Under the pieces are notes generated by a model that did no database searches, was not told the DNA's origin, and was given only the letters and a program-made list of their open reading frames with translations. A stretch of 64,000 nt of DNA, from contig JACEFZ010028129.1 of NCBI GenBank assembly GCA_014155875.1, forward strand, positions 62,001 through 126,000, given 5' to 3'. Positions 46,140-57,604 of the stretch are shown piece by piece. A program made the translations under genes and the position numbers. This DNA comes from Cepaea nemoralis. Taxonomy: Eukaryota > Mollusca > Gastropoda > Stylommatophora > Helicidae. How positions within the stretch are numbered: position 1 is the stretch's first letter; each line of letters opens with the position of its first letter.

Positions 46140-46345
46140 GTATATCCTTTACATGACATCGCTGTCAACATCAGCATCTTTCAGCTAATTGTTGATTTCT
46201 TGGCAAGATTACGCTCAGTAGTTTGCCATTGCTTTCTGGGCGGCCGGCTCGCATATCCCGTAACTTACCAACGAGGCGAGAACCGCTACGTTCCTCTCGT
46301 GGATATACGGGATTACGGAGAAAGTCGCTAACCCCTGGGCCAGGG
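46140..46345 (-). repeat. SINE copy with shared 3' domain
   Basis: The + strand starts tatatcctttacatgacatc gctgtcaac and continues ttcttggcaagattacgctc agtagtttgcc and ctttctgggcggccggctcg. The head side gatatacgggattacggaga aagtcgctaacccctgggcc holds an A/B-box-like region on the minus strand. Near-identical to 46700-46935. Confidence 0.78.
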
Positions 46346-46699
46346 GGACCGGCAGTATGTCTGTTAGTGTCAGTTGTCCGTTTGGTTGTATGAGACCACG
46401 ATACTTCACTGTAAGGTATTGTATTTCATGTAGGTAGTTAATATTCAAAACGGGAGTTCTCTAGACCAACCCATCAGCGGTTTTCTGTGAAGGTGTGTAT
46501 AACTATTTCTCCGTAACTGTCCAATGCAGCCACTGGAGGTGGGGAGGGGGTGTTTCCCACAGTATCCTCCCCCTTCTGCACATGTAAATAAACTATCTCA
46601 ACTTGAAATGTTCCAAATATCTGCAATAGTTGCCCCTAGATCTTGTTGTGGTTAACAACGTTATCCCTTCTTGTCTTATTAACAATCTGTATTTTTTTT

Positions 46700-46935
46700 T
46701 TTAAATTCGCATATCCTTTACAGGACATCGCTGTCAACAGCAGCATCTTTCAGCTGTCTGTTGATTTCTTGGCAAGATTACGCTCAGTAGTTTGCCATTG
46801 CTTTCTGAGCGGCCGGCTCAGTTATCCCGCAAGTCACCAGCGCCCAGTTCTCGCCCGCTACGAGACTCTGCGTGATAAACGGGATTACGGAGAAAGTGTT
46901 GTAACGTCTCGGCCAGAGAGATCGGTATTCACATA
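46700..46935 (-). repeat. SINE copy with shared 3' domain
   Basis: Same orientation and structure as 46140-46345, only about 360 bases away: gcatatcctttacaggacat cgctgtcaac, cgctcagtagtttgccattg, ctgagcggccggctcag and aacgggattacggagaaagt. A T run at 46690-46702 adjoins its 3' end. Confidence 0.8.
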
Positions 46936-47082
46936 TTAATTCGTATAAATAATTAATAACCATAACATATATATTAATTTGAATGTGTATACACTAATAA
47001 TACGCTAGAGGTACTGGGGTACTATTGGAGGTACAGCAGTACATACTAATTAATGAGTTGTTTAATTAATAATGAATTAATG

Positions 47083-47330
47083 AGGGAGTCTCCCTTACGT
47101 AGTGGTCAAGCCATCTGACACGAGCTCCGAAGGTTGTGGGTTCGATTCCGCACCGCGCCCTTCGGTTCACGAGTGCATTTTTTCGTAGACTTCTGGGTTT
47201 CGTCGCTGGAGCTACGGAATTCGTGCTTCGTGCGACACATTTTTAGCTCCGCTGCGGAAAGAGACTGGGCCATATGGGATAAAACCCAGTGCAATGAAGT
47301 CGATCCTGTCGACTTTTAAGCGACGTTTTT
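47083..47330 (+). repeat. tRNA-headed SINE with complete head
   Basis: tRNA-like head at 47083-47158: A box tacgtagtggtcaagcc, variable part, and a perfect B box ggttcgattcc at 47139-47149. The body has cacgagtgcattttttcgta gac, gtcgctggagctacggaatt cgtgc and gcggaaagagactgggccat atggg. The 3' end gtcgacttttaagcgacg is followed by an A/T-rich tail. It lies 87 bases before a receptor exon. Confidence 0.85.
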
Positions 47331-47416
47331 AATACTAATTAAATTATTATTTTCAAAGTATTGAAATTGTCTAAGAAATACCTTTTAATCAGTAACTATT
47401 TATCTTGTGTTGCAAG

Positions 47417-47629
47417 GAACCCCCTTTTGTTATGAGGATAAAAGAAAACAGAAATGGAGAACCCCCTGTAGGACCAGATTTGGATTTGGAAGGATATTGT
47501 ATAGATCTAATTCGAGCTTTGGCTCGCAGTCAAGTCTTTGAGTACCAAGTGTACGTGGCAAAGGACTATGGTGATAAGAATGAAACAGATGGTACATGGA
47601 ATGGCATTATTGGTCAGCTCATAAATAAG
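47417..47629 (+). CDS. AMPA/kainate-class glutamate receptor, exon C (ligand-binding lobe S1)
   Basis: 71 codons, phase 0 at both ends, with acceptor ttgtgttgcaag and donor gtaaga. It begins EPPFVMRIKENRNGEPP, continues LEGYCIDLIRALARSQVFEY QVYV, and ends DGTWNGIIGQLINK. These are the S1 landmarks of non-NMDA receptors (EEPYVM, FEGYCIDLL--LA---GF-Y, G-WNGM-GEL). The loop between PPFVM and EGYC is slightly longer than usual. Extracellular, binds glutamate together with S2. The preceding exon supplies VATVI, so the joint reads slightly shorter than typical VVTTILEEPYVM. Confidence 0.92.
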
Positions 47630-47889
47630 GTAAGATAATAATAGGAACACATAGTGTATACCAGACAGAGCGCTCTGGTCCAGATTAAATTAGTTTTATG
47701 TGTTTTCAATAAACCAGTGATATTCATCATCATCAAGTTTTCAGCACTTTGCCTGGCCATAAAGCTTCACGATCTTTGTCTATCTTATGTCGCTCTCTTT
47801 AATTCCAGGCATGTCTGCACTGATAGATATGTACATGTCCCGCCTTATAAATGTCCATGATCTCCTTCTTTTGCTACTTTTTATCCCCT

Positions 47890-48215
47890 ATTGGAGATTA
47901 AACGTTCAAAAACCTACGCAAATGCAGATGAGTTGTTTGAGAAGAGCTGCCAACTTAACTATTCAAGACCGAGAAAACAATGATGTTACCAGACAACAGT
48001 GAGATCAACACCCTGTGCCATATATTTGAAAGGCACAAGATCAAATGTTTCGGCCATTTCGTTAGAATGTAATATCAGCTACCAGCACTGGCATTACATC
48101 TGATACGAGAACAAGAGGACGTCCGAGAAGAAAACGGAATGACGACAACAAAGACATCGTACAGTCACATGGCTGCACTGAATGGGAGATGTAACAACTG
48201 ATCCACCATAATTCG
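47890..48215 (+). pseudogene. Decayed LINE C-terminal region
   Basis: Broken + frames: MSCLRRAANLTIQDRENNDV (family MRFLRRILNVSRRDKIRNEK), then RPFR near 48055 and TRGRPRRKRNDDNKDIV near 48105. This matches the LINE at 22.3-22.7 kb. It lies in the intron just after exon C. Confidence 0.7.
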
Positions 48216-48423
48216 CGAATAGGTAATGTAATCATCTTCATGGTTGGCACTCTGCTAAGATGTAGAAGTGTCTGTGGATTCATGGGGAAGTTTTGTGGAC
48301 AGTATTTGGTGTAGGAGACCTGGCATGTGATATCACATCTAGTCTATGAATAGAGGTGGAGGCAGTCATTGCGGATTTCTCTGACTGGATGACAAACGGT
48401 AAGTAAGATGAGAAAGGTGAAGA

Positions 48424-48835
48424 AGGCATGCTTCGTCCATTCTAAACAAACCAAAATAGAACGCATGTGTTGGAATTTTCCCGCTATTCGTGCTCGTGTC
48501 GTAAGAAACGAGCACGCGGAGAGATTGGATGTTTCAGCAGCGCTAGGTATGATATTGACGCATGGTAAAGCAGATGTGGTAGTGCCTTTTGGAATCGTGT
48601 GTATAGAGCAGACAAACAGATAGATCATCACGGCTTGGAGAGAATGATGCTGCATTGAGTAACCATAGGATCTTGCCGACATTGAAAACTCAGAGGAAAG
48701 GTCAAACATTCATATAATCAGCTAATACTGGTACCATTAGTATTGTGACTCTACTGGCGGTTGCAGATGAGAGCGGAGCATGATGTAGATGTATCGAGTA
48801 CTGTGATGTGTTCTTGAGTCAACTCAACTCATTGG
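48424..48835 (+). pseudogene. I/R1-like LINE, RNase H end and 3' end
   Basis: The frame NEHAERLDVSAALGMILTHG KADVVVPF matches NKQVDRLARYAKLGGVLMHD KADVVAAL of the LINE at 27.6 kb. Broken frames follow, down to a 3' end with gatgtgttcttgagtcaact caactc, the same CAACT-type tail as at 10365 and 17223. Confidence 0.8.
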
Positions 48836-48859
48836 CACTCCAGCTCTAATTTTGAACTA

Positions 48860-49165
48860 CATCTGCAAACTTTTTTATCACGAATAACTGTGTACCTTAT
48901 GTCTGTCTTCAGATGTTGCCCATATTAAGGTAATGATTGTATCATATATCCCATAGAGGCCATTAAGCCTGGGAAAGGAGTCTTTATTAATGCGGTCAAA
49001 AGCTCACATTCCAAAAATCAATTATAGTGACGACCTCAGAGACATATCTTACTCGCTTATTATGCACAGAGTGTCAATGTCATTAGATTAGACAGTCTCC
49101 GGTTGGAAATCGGCCTACTCATCCTTAGCAGCATGTAAATTGCATTTCTTAATCTCTTAAGAATG
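48860..49165 (-). pseudogene. Possible decayed RT fragment
   Basis: The minus strand reads F-IDFWNVSF-like text then AFDRINKDSF near 48970-49010, resembling the KAFDRV block of LINE reverse transcriptases. Stops are frequent and little else aligns. Confidence 0.35.
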
Positions 49166-49204
49166 CAGAAATGATTACGCCCTATTTGTTTTTCTTGAAA
49201 GCGG

Positions 49205-49612
49205 ACTTCCGGTCCCCAACATGGCGGTTAGGGATTGAACCGTTAAGGCCTCTGATGTGTTTATGCTCGTGGCTACGGTTTGCATTCATATTTTCCTCAT
49301 GTTGGACTGTTAGTACATAGTTCCGTCGTCCTGCTTCTGGTGAGTGCCACTGGGAGCTGTGAAATTCCTGTGAAATGCTTTTACATCTGTCCGCTGTTGT
49401 TTGCACAGTGAACTGCATGTTCGGAACAATGGCCGGCTGTCGCTGAATTGACTGGTTTGCCTTTTCGGTTCACGAGTGCATTTTTCAGGAGACTCATGGG
49501 AGTCGTCGCTGGAGCTAAGGAGTTCGTGCTTTGTTCGGCGCACTAACTAACCAACCAACCAACCAACCAACCAACCCACCCAACCAACCAACCAACCAAC
49601 CAACCAACCAAC

Positions 49613-49643
<31 letters not shown>

Positions 49644-49664
49644 CTAACTAACTAACTAACTAAC
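49205..49664 (+). mobile_element. ETS/YY1-headed element, copy 3, with long (CCAA/CTAA)n tail
   Basis: Begins acttccggtccccaacatgg cgg and continues through the SINE-shared core at 49455-49535. It jumps straight from tcggcgcac into a 120-base tail of (CCAA)n and (CTAA)n at 49545-49664. The 3' 350 bases present in copy 1 are absent, yet a tail is present. The tail abuts a LINE on the opposite strand. Confidence 0.78.
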
Positions 49665-52405
49665 TTGATTATACCCTTCATGCCTGTGTGGAACGATTCC
49701 ACAATGGACAGAAGAGTTGGTGGGCAGCCAATCTTCTTTAGTGCCTTGAATAGACCCTCACGACTGACCAAATCAAATGCCTTTGTGAGGTCGATGAAAG
49801 CAATAAACAGTGGTTGATTCTGTTCACGGCATTTTTCTTGCATTTGTCGCAATGAGAATATCATATCAATGGTAGACCGGTTCTGTCGAAAGCCACACTG
49901 TGATTCAGGGTAGACTTGATCTCCTAGGACTTGAAGTCTGCGCAGAACAATTCTGGCAAATACTTTTCCAACAATACACAGAAGTGAGATACCCCAATAG
50001 TTGTTGCAGTCGCTCCGATCGCCCTTGTTCTTGTACAGTGTTATGATGCTTGAATCTTTGAAATCCTGTGGGACTTGTCCTTCTCGACAGCATAGCTCTA
50101 TTAGCTGGTGGATCTGTAGAGTGAGTGTGTCTTGCCCACTCCTGATAACCTCTATTGGAATCCCATCCTTACCTGGAGCCTTGCCAGATGCAAGTTCATT
50201 TATAGCACACTTAACTTCTGTTATGGTGGGAAGTGTGTCCAGGTGGTCAAGAGTTGGTAGAGTCTCTATGGCGTTGAGGGCATCATCCGCTAGTTTGGTC
50301 TCACTTGAGTAAAGCTCCAAATAGTGCTCTACCCATCTGTCCATCTGCTGTTTCTTATCAGTGATTATTTCTCCAGTCAAGGTTTTCAATGGTGCACTTC
50401 TTTTGATCACTGGACCACAGGCTTTCTTTATTCCTTCATACATGCTTCTTATGTTTCCCTTATCAATTGCGATTTTAATGGACTCACATAACTTGATCCA
50501 ATAATCATTTGCACACTGCCTGGCAGCCTTTTGCACATCCTTCCAAGCTTGCCTTAGCTCACTAAGTGTTACGCGTTGGTCTTTCCTTGTTTCTTAAGAG
50601 AGCTTTCTTCTTCTTATCAATCAAGGGCTGCAGAGTCTCGCTGTTGGCCGCAAACCAGTCCTGCCTCTTATGATCCACAGTGCCGTAAACCCCTACGGCA
50701 GTTTTATAAAGAGTTTCCTTAATTGACCCCACTTTTCATTTACTGTACAATTTTCTGGTGTATCAGTGAAAGCGTCTTCAAGTTGCTGTTGAAACCGAAA
50801 GCACTTTTCAGGATGAGTGTTAATAATATTAATCCTGGGGCTAGATTTGTGTTTAGCTGTGTAGATTCTCTTTGGTCTCAGTCTAACCCTTGCAACAACC
50901 AAAGAATGATCCGTATCACAGTCAGCACTGTGGTAATTTCGAGTCAATGATATATGGTTCAGATGTTGTCTCCGTGTGATGATGAAGTCCAGCTGGTGCC
51001 AATGGCCGGATCTTGGATGTTTCCATGTGACCTTATGCGTCTCTTTTTCTTTTTAAAAAGGAGTTTGTAATACATAGGTCATTACTGCTGCAATGCTCCA
51101 GCAGCCTTTGCCCATTTTCATTCATGCGACCGATGTTGTATTTTCCAAGGCACACTGGTCATGAACTGGAGTCCTTGCCCACACGAGCATTGAAATCACC
51201 GAGCATATAAATGTAGTCAGATTTTGGAACTGCCTTGATCACGGAGTCTAACTCCTCATAGAACGAATCCTTCACATCATCAGAGGAATCGAAGTGTCGG
51301 TGCATATGCAGTAATAATGGTGGCAAACCCACAAGAGGTTGCCAAGCGCAGGGATAATAGTCTTTCATTTTCCTCCTGCTGGAATTTCAATCATTCCCAG
51401 TAGCGAATTCTTCACTGCAAAGCCCACACCTGTGTTGCCTTTTTTCTGCCTGTCCTCTACCCTTCCAAAAAAAGGTGTAATTGTTTTCCCTTGAGTGATC
51501 CTTCCTCAGCGAGGCGAGTCTCCTGCAGGCCAGCAATATCAATGTTAAGACGATTGAGTTCGGCATACAATCACAGCCGTTTTTCTCACATCGTCAATAT
51601 TGGTCAAGTCAGTGGAAAATCCATGGACACATGGTTCTCACGTTCCAGGTTGCAAGCCGTAACTTGAGGTTTCTATTTTTATTTTGTTTGTACCTGGTGC
51701 ATTGGTTTTACAGCCTGCGATTCAGATTGTGTCCTAGCCCCAAGCACCCATTGAAGCAGGCAGGCTGTGGCGGATCAGCACCCAATTGGCTGGGGCTGCC
51801 CAGCTTGAGGCGGGCGGTAGCTGATCAGTGACACCTGTAGGTGTCTCCCACCGTCAGAGGCAACGCGTGGCGCCCCATGTCTACGCCAATTGACAGGGAC
51901 TTATAACCCGTAACAGTTGCCTCTCGCTTTGATTCCGAGACCAGTTAAGACCAGGGATGGAGTTATTGCCTCTCCATAGCACAAAGCCTGGGCTAAAATA
52001 TAGAGATCATGTGTTGCCCATGCAGCATGATCCCTCTCTCGGCCTGCCTAGTTCACTCCAGAGGAAAGGTAACACCCCTACATCTGGAACAAGACAAGCT
52101 GCAGAAGCTGCCGGATCAGCAAAGCAATGCTCTAACTGTCCGCCTGTCGGAGCTTCGATCCTAGACCAGCCGCCAACCAAGGCTTAGGGCCTGGTCTGCC
52201 CTGCCATGACATTTTATCTTTAGCTTGCATTTCCTCGCACCAGGGTAAGGCTTGTATCCTCCCAATTGCGCTCTTCCGCCCGAAGCCGTTGGCACAATGT
52301 GGGGTGTCGGGTTTGGTAAGCGCCTGCCCAACGTTCGGCGCTAACAGAAAGCAGGTAGTACCGTCTACTGTTATACGGTAGCTCAGTCATATCTGACTAA
52401 GACCT
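49665..52405 (-). pseudogene. LINE (second family): endonuclease and truncated RT
   Basis: Right to left: a 5' region to about 51600 with no clear ORF; endonuclease at 51560-50880 (IAGLQETRLAEE near 51500, SDYIYMLGDFNARVGKDSSS near 51160-51220, and the CDTDHSLVVARVRLRPKR SDH-type motif near 50890). A linker follows. An uninterrupted 294-residue RT frame spans 50536-49665, with ELASGKAPGKDGIPIEVI, ITLYKNKGDRSDCNNYWGIS LL, YPESQCGFRQNRSTIDMIFS and FIAFIDLTKAFDLVSREGL (catalytic Asp). It stops before the second catalytic box because a (TTAG)-type run replaces the rest. A sister copy is at 24.5-26.5 kb. Confidence 0.88.
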
Positions 52406-52689
52406 GACACACAAAGGTCGTTTTGATATTGCTGTAAATACACATATCAGCATACCACCAAGCAAGGCAGCTGCGAAAAATCGAAATATGCAGCATGGTA
52501 TACTATTGTGGTGCCAGGACTTGCGAAAAAGGTGTAGCATGTGAATGTGTAAATAATGAAATCTCACAATCTGAGGAAAGCAACTATCGAACCAGAAAAA
52601 AGTAAAGAATCAACCCAACAACTACATCACCCTTGATTATTAAGGGTATGTGACCCTTTTTAACTTCAGAATGGAACAATACGCATTTA

Positions 52690-53075
52690 CATGCATACAT
52701 GCTAAGAAACATCTACTGGTTGTGAAAATTTGGTTTTTGAGGAGAAGAAAAGAGTATAATACACCGGGTGAAAACGATTAATACAGTCCTTCAATAATCA
52801 AATGGAAAACGTAAAGTGATTGTAGATATTAGACATAAGCAAATTATTTGGGTAATGTCGAAATTAAAAGGCGAAATAAATGTTAAAACTTAGTGACAAA
52901 TGGAAAACTTTATGCAAAACGATCAAGAAGAAGAGAAAGAGATGAATAAATTAATTCAGAATACTTGACCACACGACACAAATGTTATCCACTACTCTGG
53001 CGATCGTGTGAGACGGCGATCCACGATAGCGCACCAATATCCATATGGTACATTATGATGATCATGGTGATGATA
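52690..53075 (+). pseudogene. Decayed LINE 3' end
   Basis: Broken frames resemble AEKHL-A-E-WFLRR--- (52705-52750) and the 3' end tcgtgtgagacggcgatcca cgatagc followed by an (ATGATG)n tail at 53050-53073. It matches 12235-12620. Confidence 0.65.
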
Positions 53076-53244
53076 AAGTATTTTGTATGTACATACATTA
53101 GATAATATATACGGCAACATTTAGTTTTGCCAGTATGATCACAATTAATATGTGTGTGTGTAATTCTGATGTGCCAGTGATTGTAAAATGAACCTATAAC
53201 TTTCATAAAACTTTTAACAATCTGCTGCGTATGGCTGTACATAA

Positions 53245-53535
<291 letters not shown>

Positions 53536-53770
53536 TAAAAAAACATCATGCAGTTTACAGTTCAATGCTAGCAGCATGATAATACACTATATATGTCAGA
53601 GTTCAATTTAGTTCATAGTTGGGTTTTTATTCAATGGTAAATGTAAAAGTTTCTAGACTACCTTCGAAGTTATAAACCTTACGAATTTCTAAATTCCGAT
53701 ATGTCGTTAATGAATTATTTATCGTTATAAAATATGTGAATTTATAATTGTTTATTTTCTTACATTTCAG

Positions 53771-53896
53771 CCCATATGAATGGAATGTCGTTGAAGATTC
53801 TAAAGAAAGAACAGCTACAACAATCTTCTCTATTTCCAACACACTCTGGTTTTCTCTAGGTGCTCTTATGCAGCAAGGATCTGATATATCCCCAAG
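53771..53896 (+). CDS. AMPA/kainate-class glutamate receptor, exon E (M1-M2 linker and pore loop)
   Basis: 126 bases, phase 2 to phase 2, acceptor tacatttcag. It gives [14 protein letters not shown], then [19 protein letters not shown], the re-entrant pore loop. The Q/R selectivity site is Gln, the calcium-permeable form unless edited at the RNA level. The donor is gttggg, weaker than GTRAGT but allowed, and the split codon fits the PRS of family members. The next expected exon (M3 with SYTANLAAFLT) was not found in the remaining 10 kb, so it lies beyond the window or in a form I could not see. Confidence 0.93.
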
Positions 53897-54717
53897 GTTG
53901 GGCCCTTTAAATGACGAAATACTATGACACTTCTTGTTAACTACTTAGAATTTAGGTGGTTTCTAAATTCAGTTGATATATCTAGTTTATCTCAAATAAT
54001 ATACAGTTGTCATTGTTTGATTAGTATTCTTTCTATCTAACACTAGTTTCAAATAACATCTTATAATTAACATCAAAGCACTTAACATAGAAGATATAAC
54101 ATTATAGAGATTAGTCACTTGCATAACACTGGTTTTCAAAAGTCTTCATTTGTATTTCTTTGCTTTAATAATTATTGTACTGTATAATGCACTTAAATGC
54201 GATCACAATGATAATATGCCAGCAACTATGTATTAAACTATGCTTAGGGCTGCAATTTCTAATTTATAAACAAGAAGGTTATGGAATTTCGTACATCCTA
54301 TATCTGGCATATGGTACTTCTTGCACAAAACATTTATTGAAATTACTAGAAATTTAAATTGCAAGGAAAGATGGGGGTTATATCAAAGCGAGAATATATG
54401 AGGTTATTGTCATTCTCTGCTATCTAATCCATTATTTGAAATTACATATGCGTAGTCCCAGTAGCAGCTATTACCTCAGGGTGTGAAGAGTTATGCCATT
54501 ACATGTTTTAGGCCACAGTATCCCGAGATTCATCCATTATGTGTCGATTTGTCTATACAAATATGGAGCCATCGCATTATACTCATTGGGTCAGAAGACG
54601 TGTGAAAGGTTCTTTACCTTACTTTCAGATGTAAGTCAGTAAGTAAAGGACCTTACTACACGCCATAAGTCGCATCGGGACATTTGGTGTCAGACCCATA
54701 TAGTTATAGAGCAATGG
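53897..54717. other. Intronic sequence, nothing recognised
   Basis: AT-rich sequence after exon E. No exon with M3 or S2 motifs, and no known repeat, was recognised. Confidence 0.5.
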
Positions 54718-54900
54718 GCACTCGGCTGGTGTAGTGGTCAGTATCGAGTGGCCAACATGACTTCCGAACACAAGTCCTGGTATCCACGTAAGGCTGGATC
54801 GACCAGGTGCCGAGATAAGTTTAAACAATCAGCCCCGATCTGGCTTCGAACCCATCACCACCGAACCGGCATGTAAGAGTGTAGCCATTACGTATTTCTG
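54718..54900 (+). repeat. tRNA-headed SINE candidate
   Basis: ctcggctggtgtagtggtca gtatcg resembles the 5' half (A box) of tRNA-Asp/Glu/Val. The expected B box (cacaagtcctggtatcc) is degenerate. The body continues to cgaacccatcaccaccgaac cggc. Confidence 0.5.
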
Positions 54901-54934
54901 TAAGTTAAGTAGATCAATGGTATAGAAAACCTAG

Positions 54935-55319
54935 TAGCCCCATCCCAATTGAATAGTGAAAATCACAACTTATATCTTAACATAGCAAAAACAAATATAA
55001 GGCATACAGATAAAACTACTATGGAGAAAGAAATAATAAATTGGAGGTGGTGGAAAATGTTGAATATCTTGGGTCATTGATTACCAACAACGGTGACACA
55101 ATGAAAGAAATTATTAAACGACGACTATCAATTGCTCTTCAAAGACTAAACATCTGAATAAATTATGGAGTGGGACAGACAGAACTACAAAAATTAGATT
55201 TTTAAGAGAATGCATCTTTCCCATTGCAACATACGCCTGTGGGACCTGGACACTTACTAAACAAGCTGAACAACGCATAAATGCCTCTGAATATAAATGT
55301 TATAGACGATAAAACAAAA
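54935..55319 (+). pseudogene. LINE RT fragment, 5' side of an insertion
   Basis: Broken + frames: LNIAKTKIRHTDK, VENVEYLGSLITNNGDTMKE I, RFLRECIFPIATYACGTWTL TKQAEQRINASEYKCYRR, the RT palm end and thumb. It continues at 55665 after a dispersed element. Confidence 0.8.
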
Positions 55320-55664
55320 AAGTGACGCAGAGGTGTTTCCAAGGCACCAGGGCCGGGTTATATACTGGCCAAGACCTACTGACGCGTTCTTGTCGAGCGT
55401 CCTGGGCAACAGTCCCTTCGGGGTCCTGGCTAAAGTCAATAGGATCGCCGATTCCTCCGAAGTCGAGAGTGTATGCCTGTACGGCGAGGAACCACCAGTC
55501 TGCACACCAATAAGCCAGACATGGGACAACGGATACTCACGCAAACCTCAGGTCCTGTATGACATCACACTGATGTTGGACAACAGGATGACCATGACAT
55601 CCGACATACAAGACTTCGCGTTGGAGCTCAAGCCAACGAACACAAGCAAGCAAGCAAACAATGA
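55320..55664 (+). mobile_element. (AAGC)-tailed dispersed element, copy 2
   Basis: Inserted in a LINE: the LINE sequence gataaaacaaa...gaaaattgaaatat seen intact at 16110-16145 is split here. A frame of about 100 residues runs through it (VLGNSPFGVLAKVNRIADSS EVES, YDITLMLDNRMTMTSDIQDF). Parts of this peptide are also readable in the copy at 31.8-32.1 kb in shifted frames. It ends cacaagcaagcaagcaaac. The family is not known to me. Confidence 0.72.
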
Positions 55665-55905
55665 AAATTGAAATATGTTTGTCACTTGAAACGTCACGAA
55701 AGTGTGGAGAGAACAATAATGGAGGGGTATATGCCTGGGAAGAGAGGAAGAGGAAGGCCAAAGAGAAGGGTGCAGGATGTGGCGGATGATCTCCAGATGG
55801 GTGTATCTGACGCGGGACATCTTGCTTATGATCGAGAGGTTTTCCGGAAGGTAGTTATGGGAGCGAGATTCTGCAAAGGATATGCTACTGAATGAATGAA
55901 GAAGA
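55665..55905 (+). pseudogene. LINE C-terminus and tail, 3' side of the insertion
   Basis: KYVCHLKRHESVERTIMEGY, PGKRGRGRPKRR, a frame slip at RRVQDVADD, then REVFRKVVMGARFCKGYATE and a stop within a (TGAA)n tail at 55890-55900. Same family as the inverted-repeat arms at 15.1-16.2 kb. Confidence 0.85.
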
Positions 55906-56297
55906 TCAATAAAACGAGGTCAGACAACATCATGACAACACAGACTTTCAAATCAATATCTAACAATATGGGGACTGGCACTATATAACGAATAGGTCTA
56001 ATAACGGGACTATGGGGCACTTATATAGTTAATTAAAAAAACATAGCTTAACTGTGAACTAAACATATGTGTATGTAGTATGATATGCCATGGAAAAATA
56101 GGATAATTGTTGTGGGTCGCTTGCATTTTTGTATAATACTATGCAAGTCTGTTGTTATACACTATCCAATCTTGGGAATATAGCAGTTTTTGGATGCATA
56201 TACAACAAACAGAATCTCTTTCTTACAAGTTCAGCTATAAGACCTAACTTTCAGTTTCCTTTGCTCTAAATATTATTTAACTTTATTTCTGTTAGTG

Positions 56298-56692
56298 CAG
56301 TGGTTCTCAACCGGTGGGGAATTCCCCCTCACCCCAGGGGGGGGGGGGAATTTTAGGGTTTCCGGGGGGCGGGGGGGGGGGGGGGGAATTAAGATTATTT
56401 CAAGATCGCATTAATACAAGAACCAGTTGCTTGATATTGTTTATCCCTCACAATTTTACGGTTATATACTTCTCGCCCTAATGGAATTCGTTTTATAACG
56501 AAAGTAGATCCGCAAATCACGTTTTCTGTAGATGTCTAGTCTTGCTCTAGTATGTGCTATTAAATTTAGCTTCCATTTTTATGTATAATATGTAAGGATG
56601 GGGGAGGGGGTTTATAGGGAGGAAATTCGAAAAGGGGGGGCGGAGAGAATGACGTTCTAAAAATATGGCCCAAAAAAGGTTGAGAACCACTG
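56298..56692. mobile_element. hAT-type MITE
   Basis: Terminal inverted repeats cagtggttctcaacc (56298-56312) and ggttgagaaccactg (56678-56692), the classic hAT end found in many animal elements. Flanks tgttagtg (56290-56297) and tggtagtg (56693-56700) are an 8-bp target duplication with one mismatch, the hAT length. G-rich runs occupy 56336-56388. There is no transposase, so it is non-autonomous. Confidence 0.9.
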
Positions 56693-56727
56693 TGGTAGTG
56701 TCTCTGTGTTTTCTGTCGATGTAAGTG

Positions 56728-56978
56728 CATACATACGTACGTACGTACGTACATACGTACATACACACATACATACATACATACATACATACATACATAC
56801 ATACATACATACATACATACATACATACATACATACATACATACATACATACATACACACATACATACATACACACATACATACATACATACATACATAC
56901 ATACATACATACATACATACATACATACATACATACATACATACATACATACATACATACATACATACATACATACAT

Positions 56979-57012
<34 letters not shown>

Positions 57013-57121
57013 GTAACGAGCGTACGCACGTGGGTACGTACGTACGTACAGATCGACCGACCGACCGACCGACCGACCGACAGACAGACAGACAGACAGA
57101 CAGATAGACAGACAGACAGAC
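56728..57121. repeat. Compound tetranucleotide array
   Basis: (GTAC)n/(CATA)n to about 56980, then (CAGA)n, a short break with gtacgtacgtac, (CGAC)n at 57054-57080 and (AGAC)n to 57121. Frames through it are artefacts. Confidence 0.95.
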
Positions 57122-57254
57122 AGTCCATCACTTCAGTTATTCCGATCACAAGGATGTCGCTGATGTATGCGTGACTGCCATATTGTCATGCAATCGGAAC
57201 AGACAGATCGTGCTGCGATGATTGCATTAGCCTCTGGAATCAACAGTATTGTCC

Positions 57255-57490
57255 AGGTTGTTTGTAAAGTTTCACTACACTTTGTATGTAGAACAAATTT
57301 AAAAAATTAAGTACTTCAAAAATGTTCTCCACAATCAATAGTAAAGCAATATGCAGCGAATGGCTGTCGACTGCTGGGGTATTTCTTTGCACTCCAAGCA
57401 GAATGGTGTTATCAACAGAAGAAAGAATTGTCCTGAGTTGTTCTGCATGCAAAGCGTTGTAAGCTTTAAAAACACCATATACATGCAACT
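57255..57490 (+). pseudogene. 5' part of a Tc1/mariner-type transposon
   Basis: The start gttgtttgtaaagtttcact acactttgta matches the end at 26738-26765. 57340-57410 (gcaatatgcagcgaatggct to aatggtgtta) matches the start of the transposase region on the minus strand at 27410-27485. It is truncated after about 230 bases. Confidence 0.6.
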
Positions 57491-57604
57491 GTAGTATTAT
57501 AGCAGCTCAATATCAGTCTTTTAAAATAGTTTCAGAAAGTTAGAAGATATGAGAGGAAAATCACCATTTGGGATTGGGGATGGGGGGGGGGGGGAGAGAG
57601 AGAG

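Noticed and set aside
47083..47158. Possible tRNA gene with perfect B box
   Set aside because: It is the head of a SINE; the body is repeated at 59425-59673.
51957..52187. 76-residue + strand frame in the LINE 5' region
   Set aside because: It runs antisense to the LINE, and the matching frame in the sister copy (25826-26161) is not conserved beyond short pieces.
56547..57174. Tetrapeptide-repeat frames such as YVCM or HTYI repeats
   Set aside because: Readings of (CATA)n and related tetranucleotide arrays.
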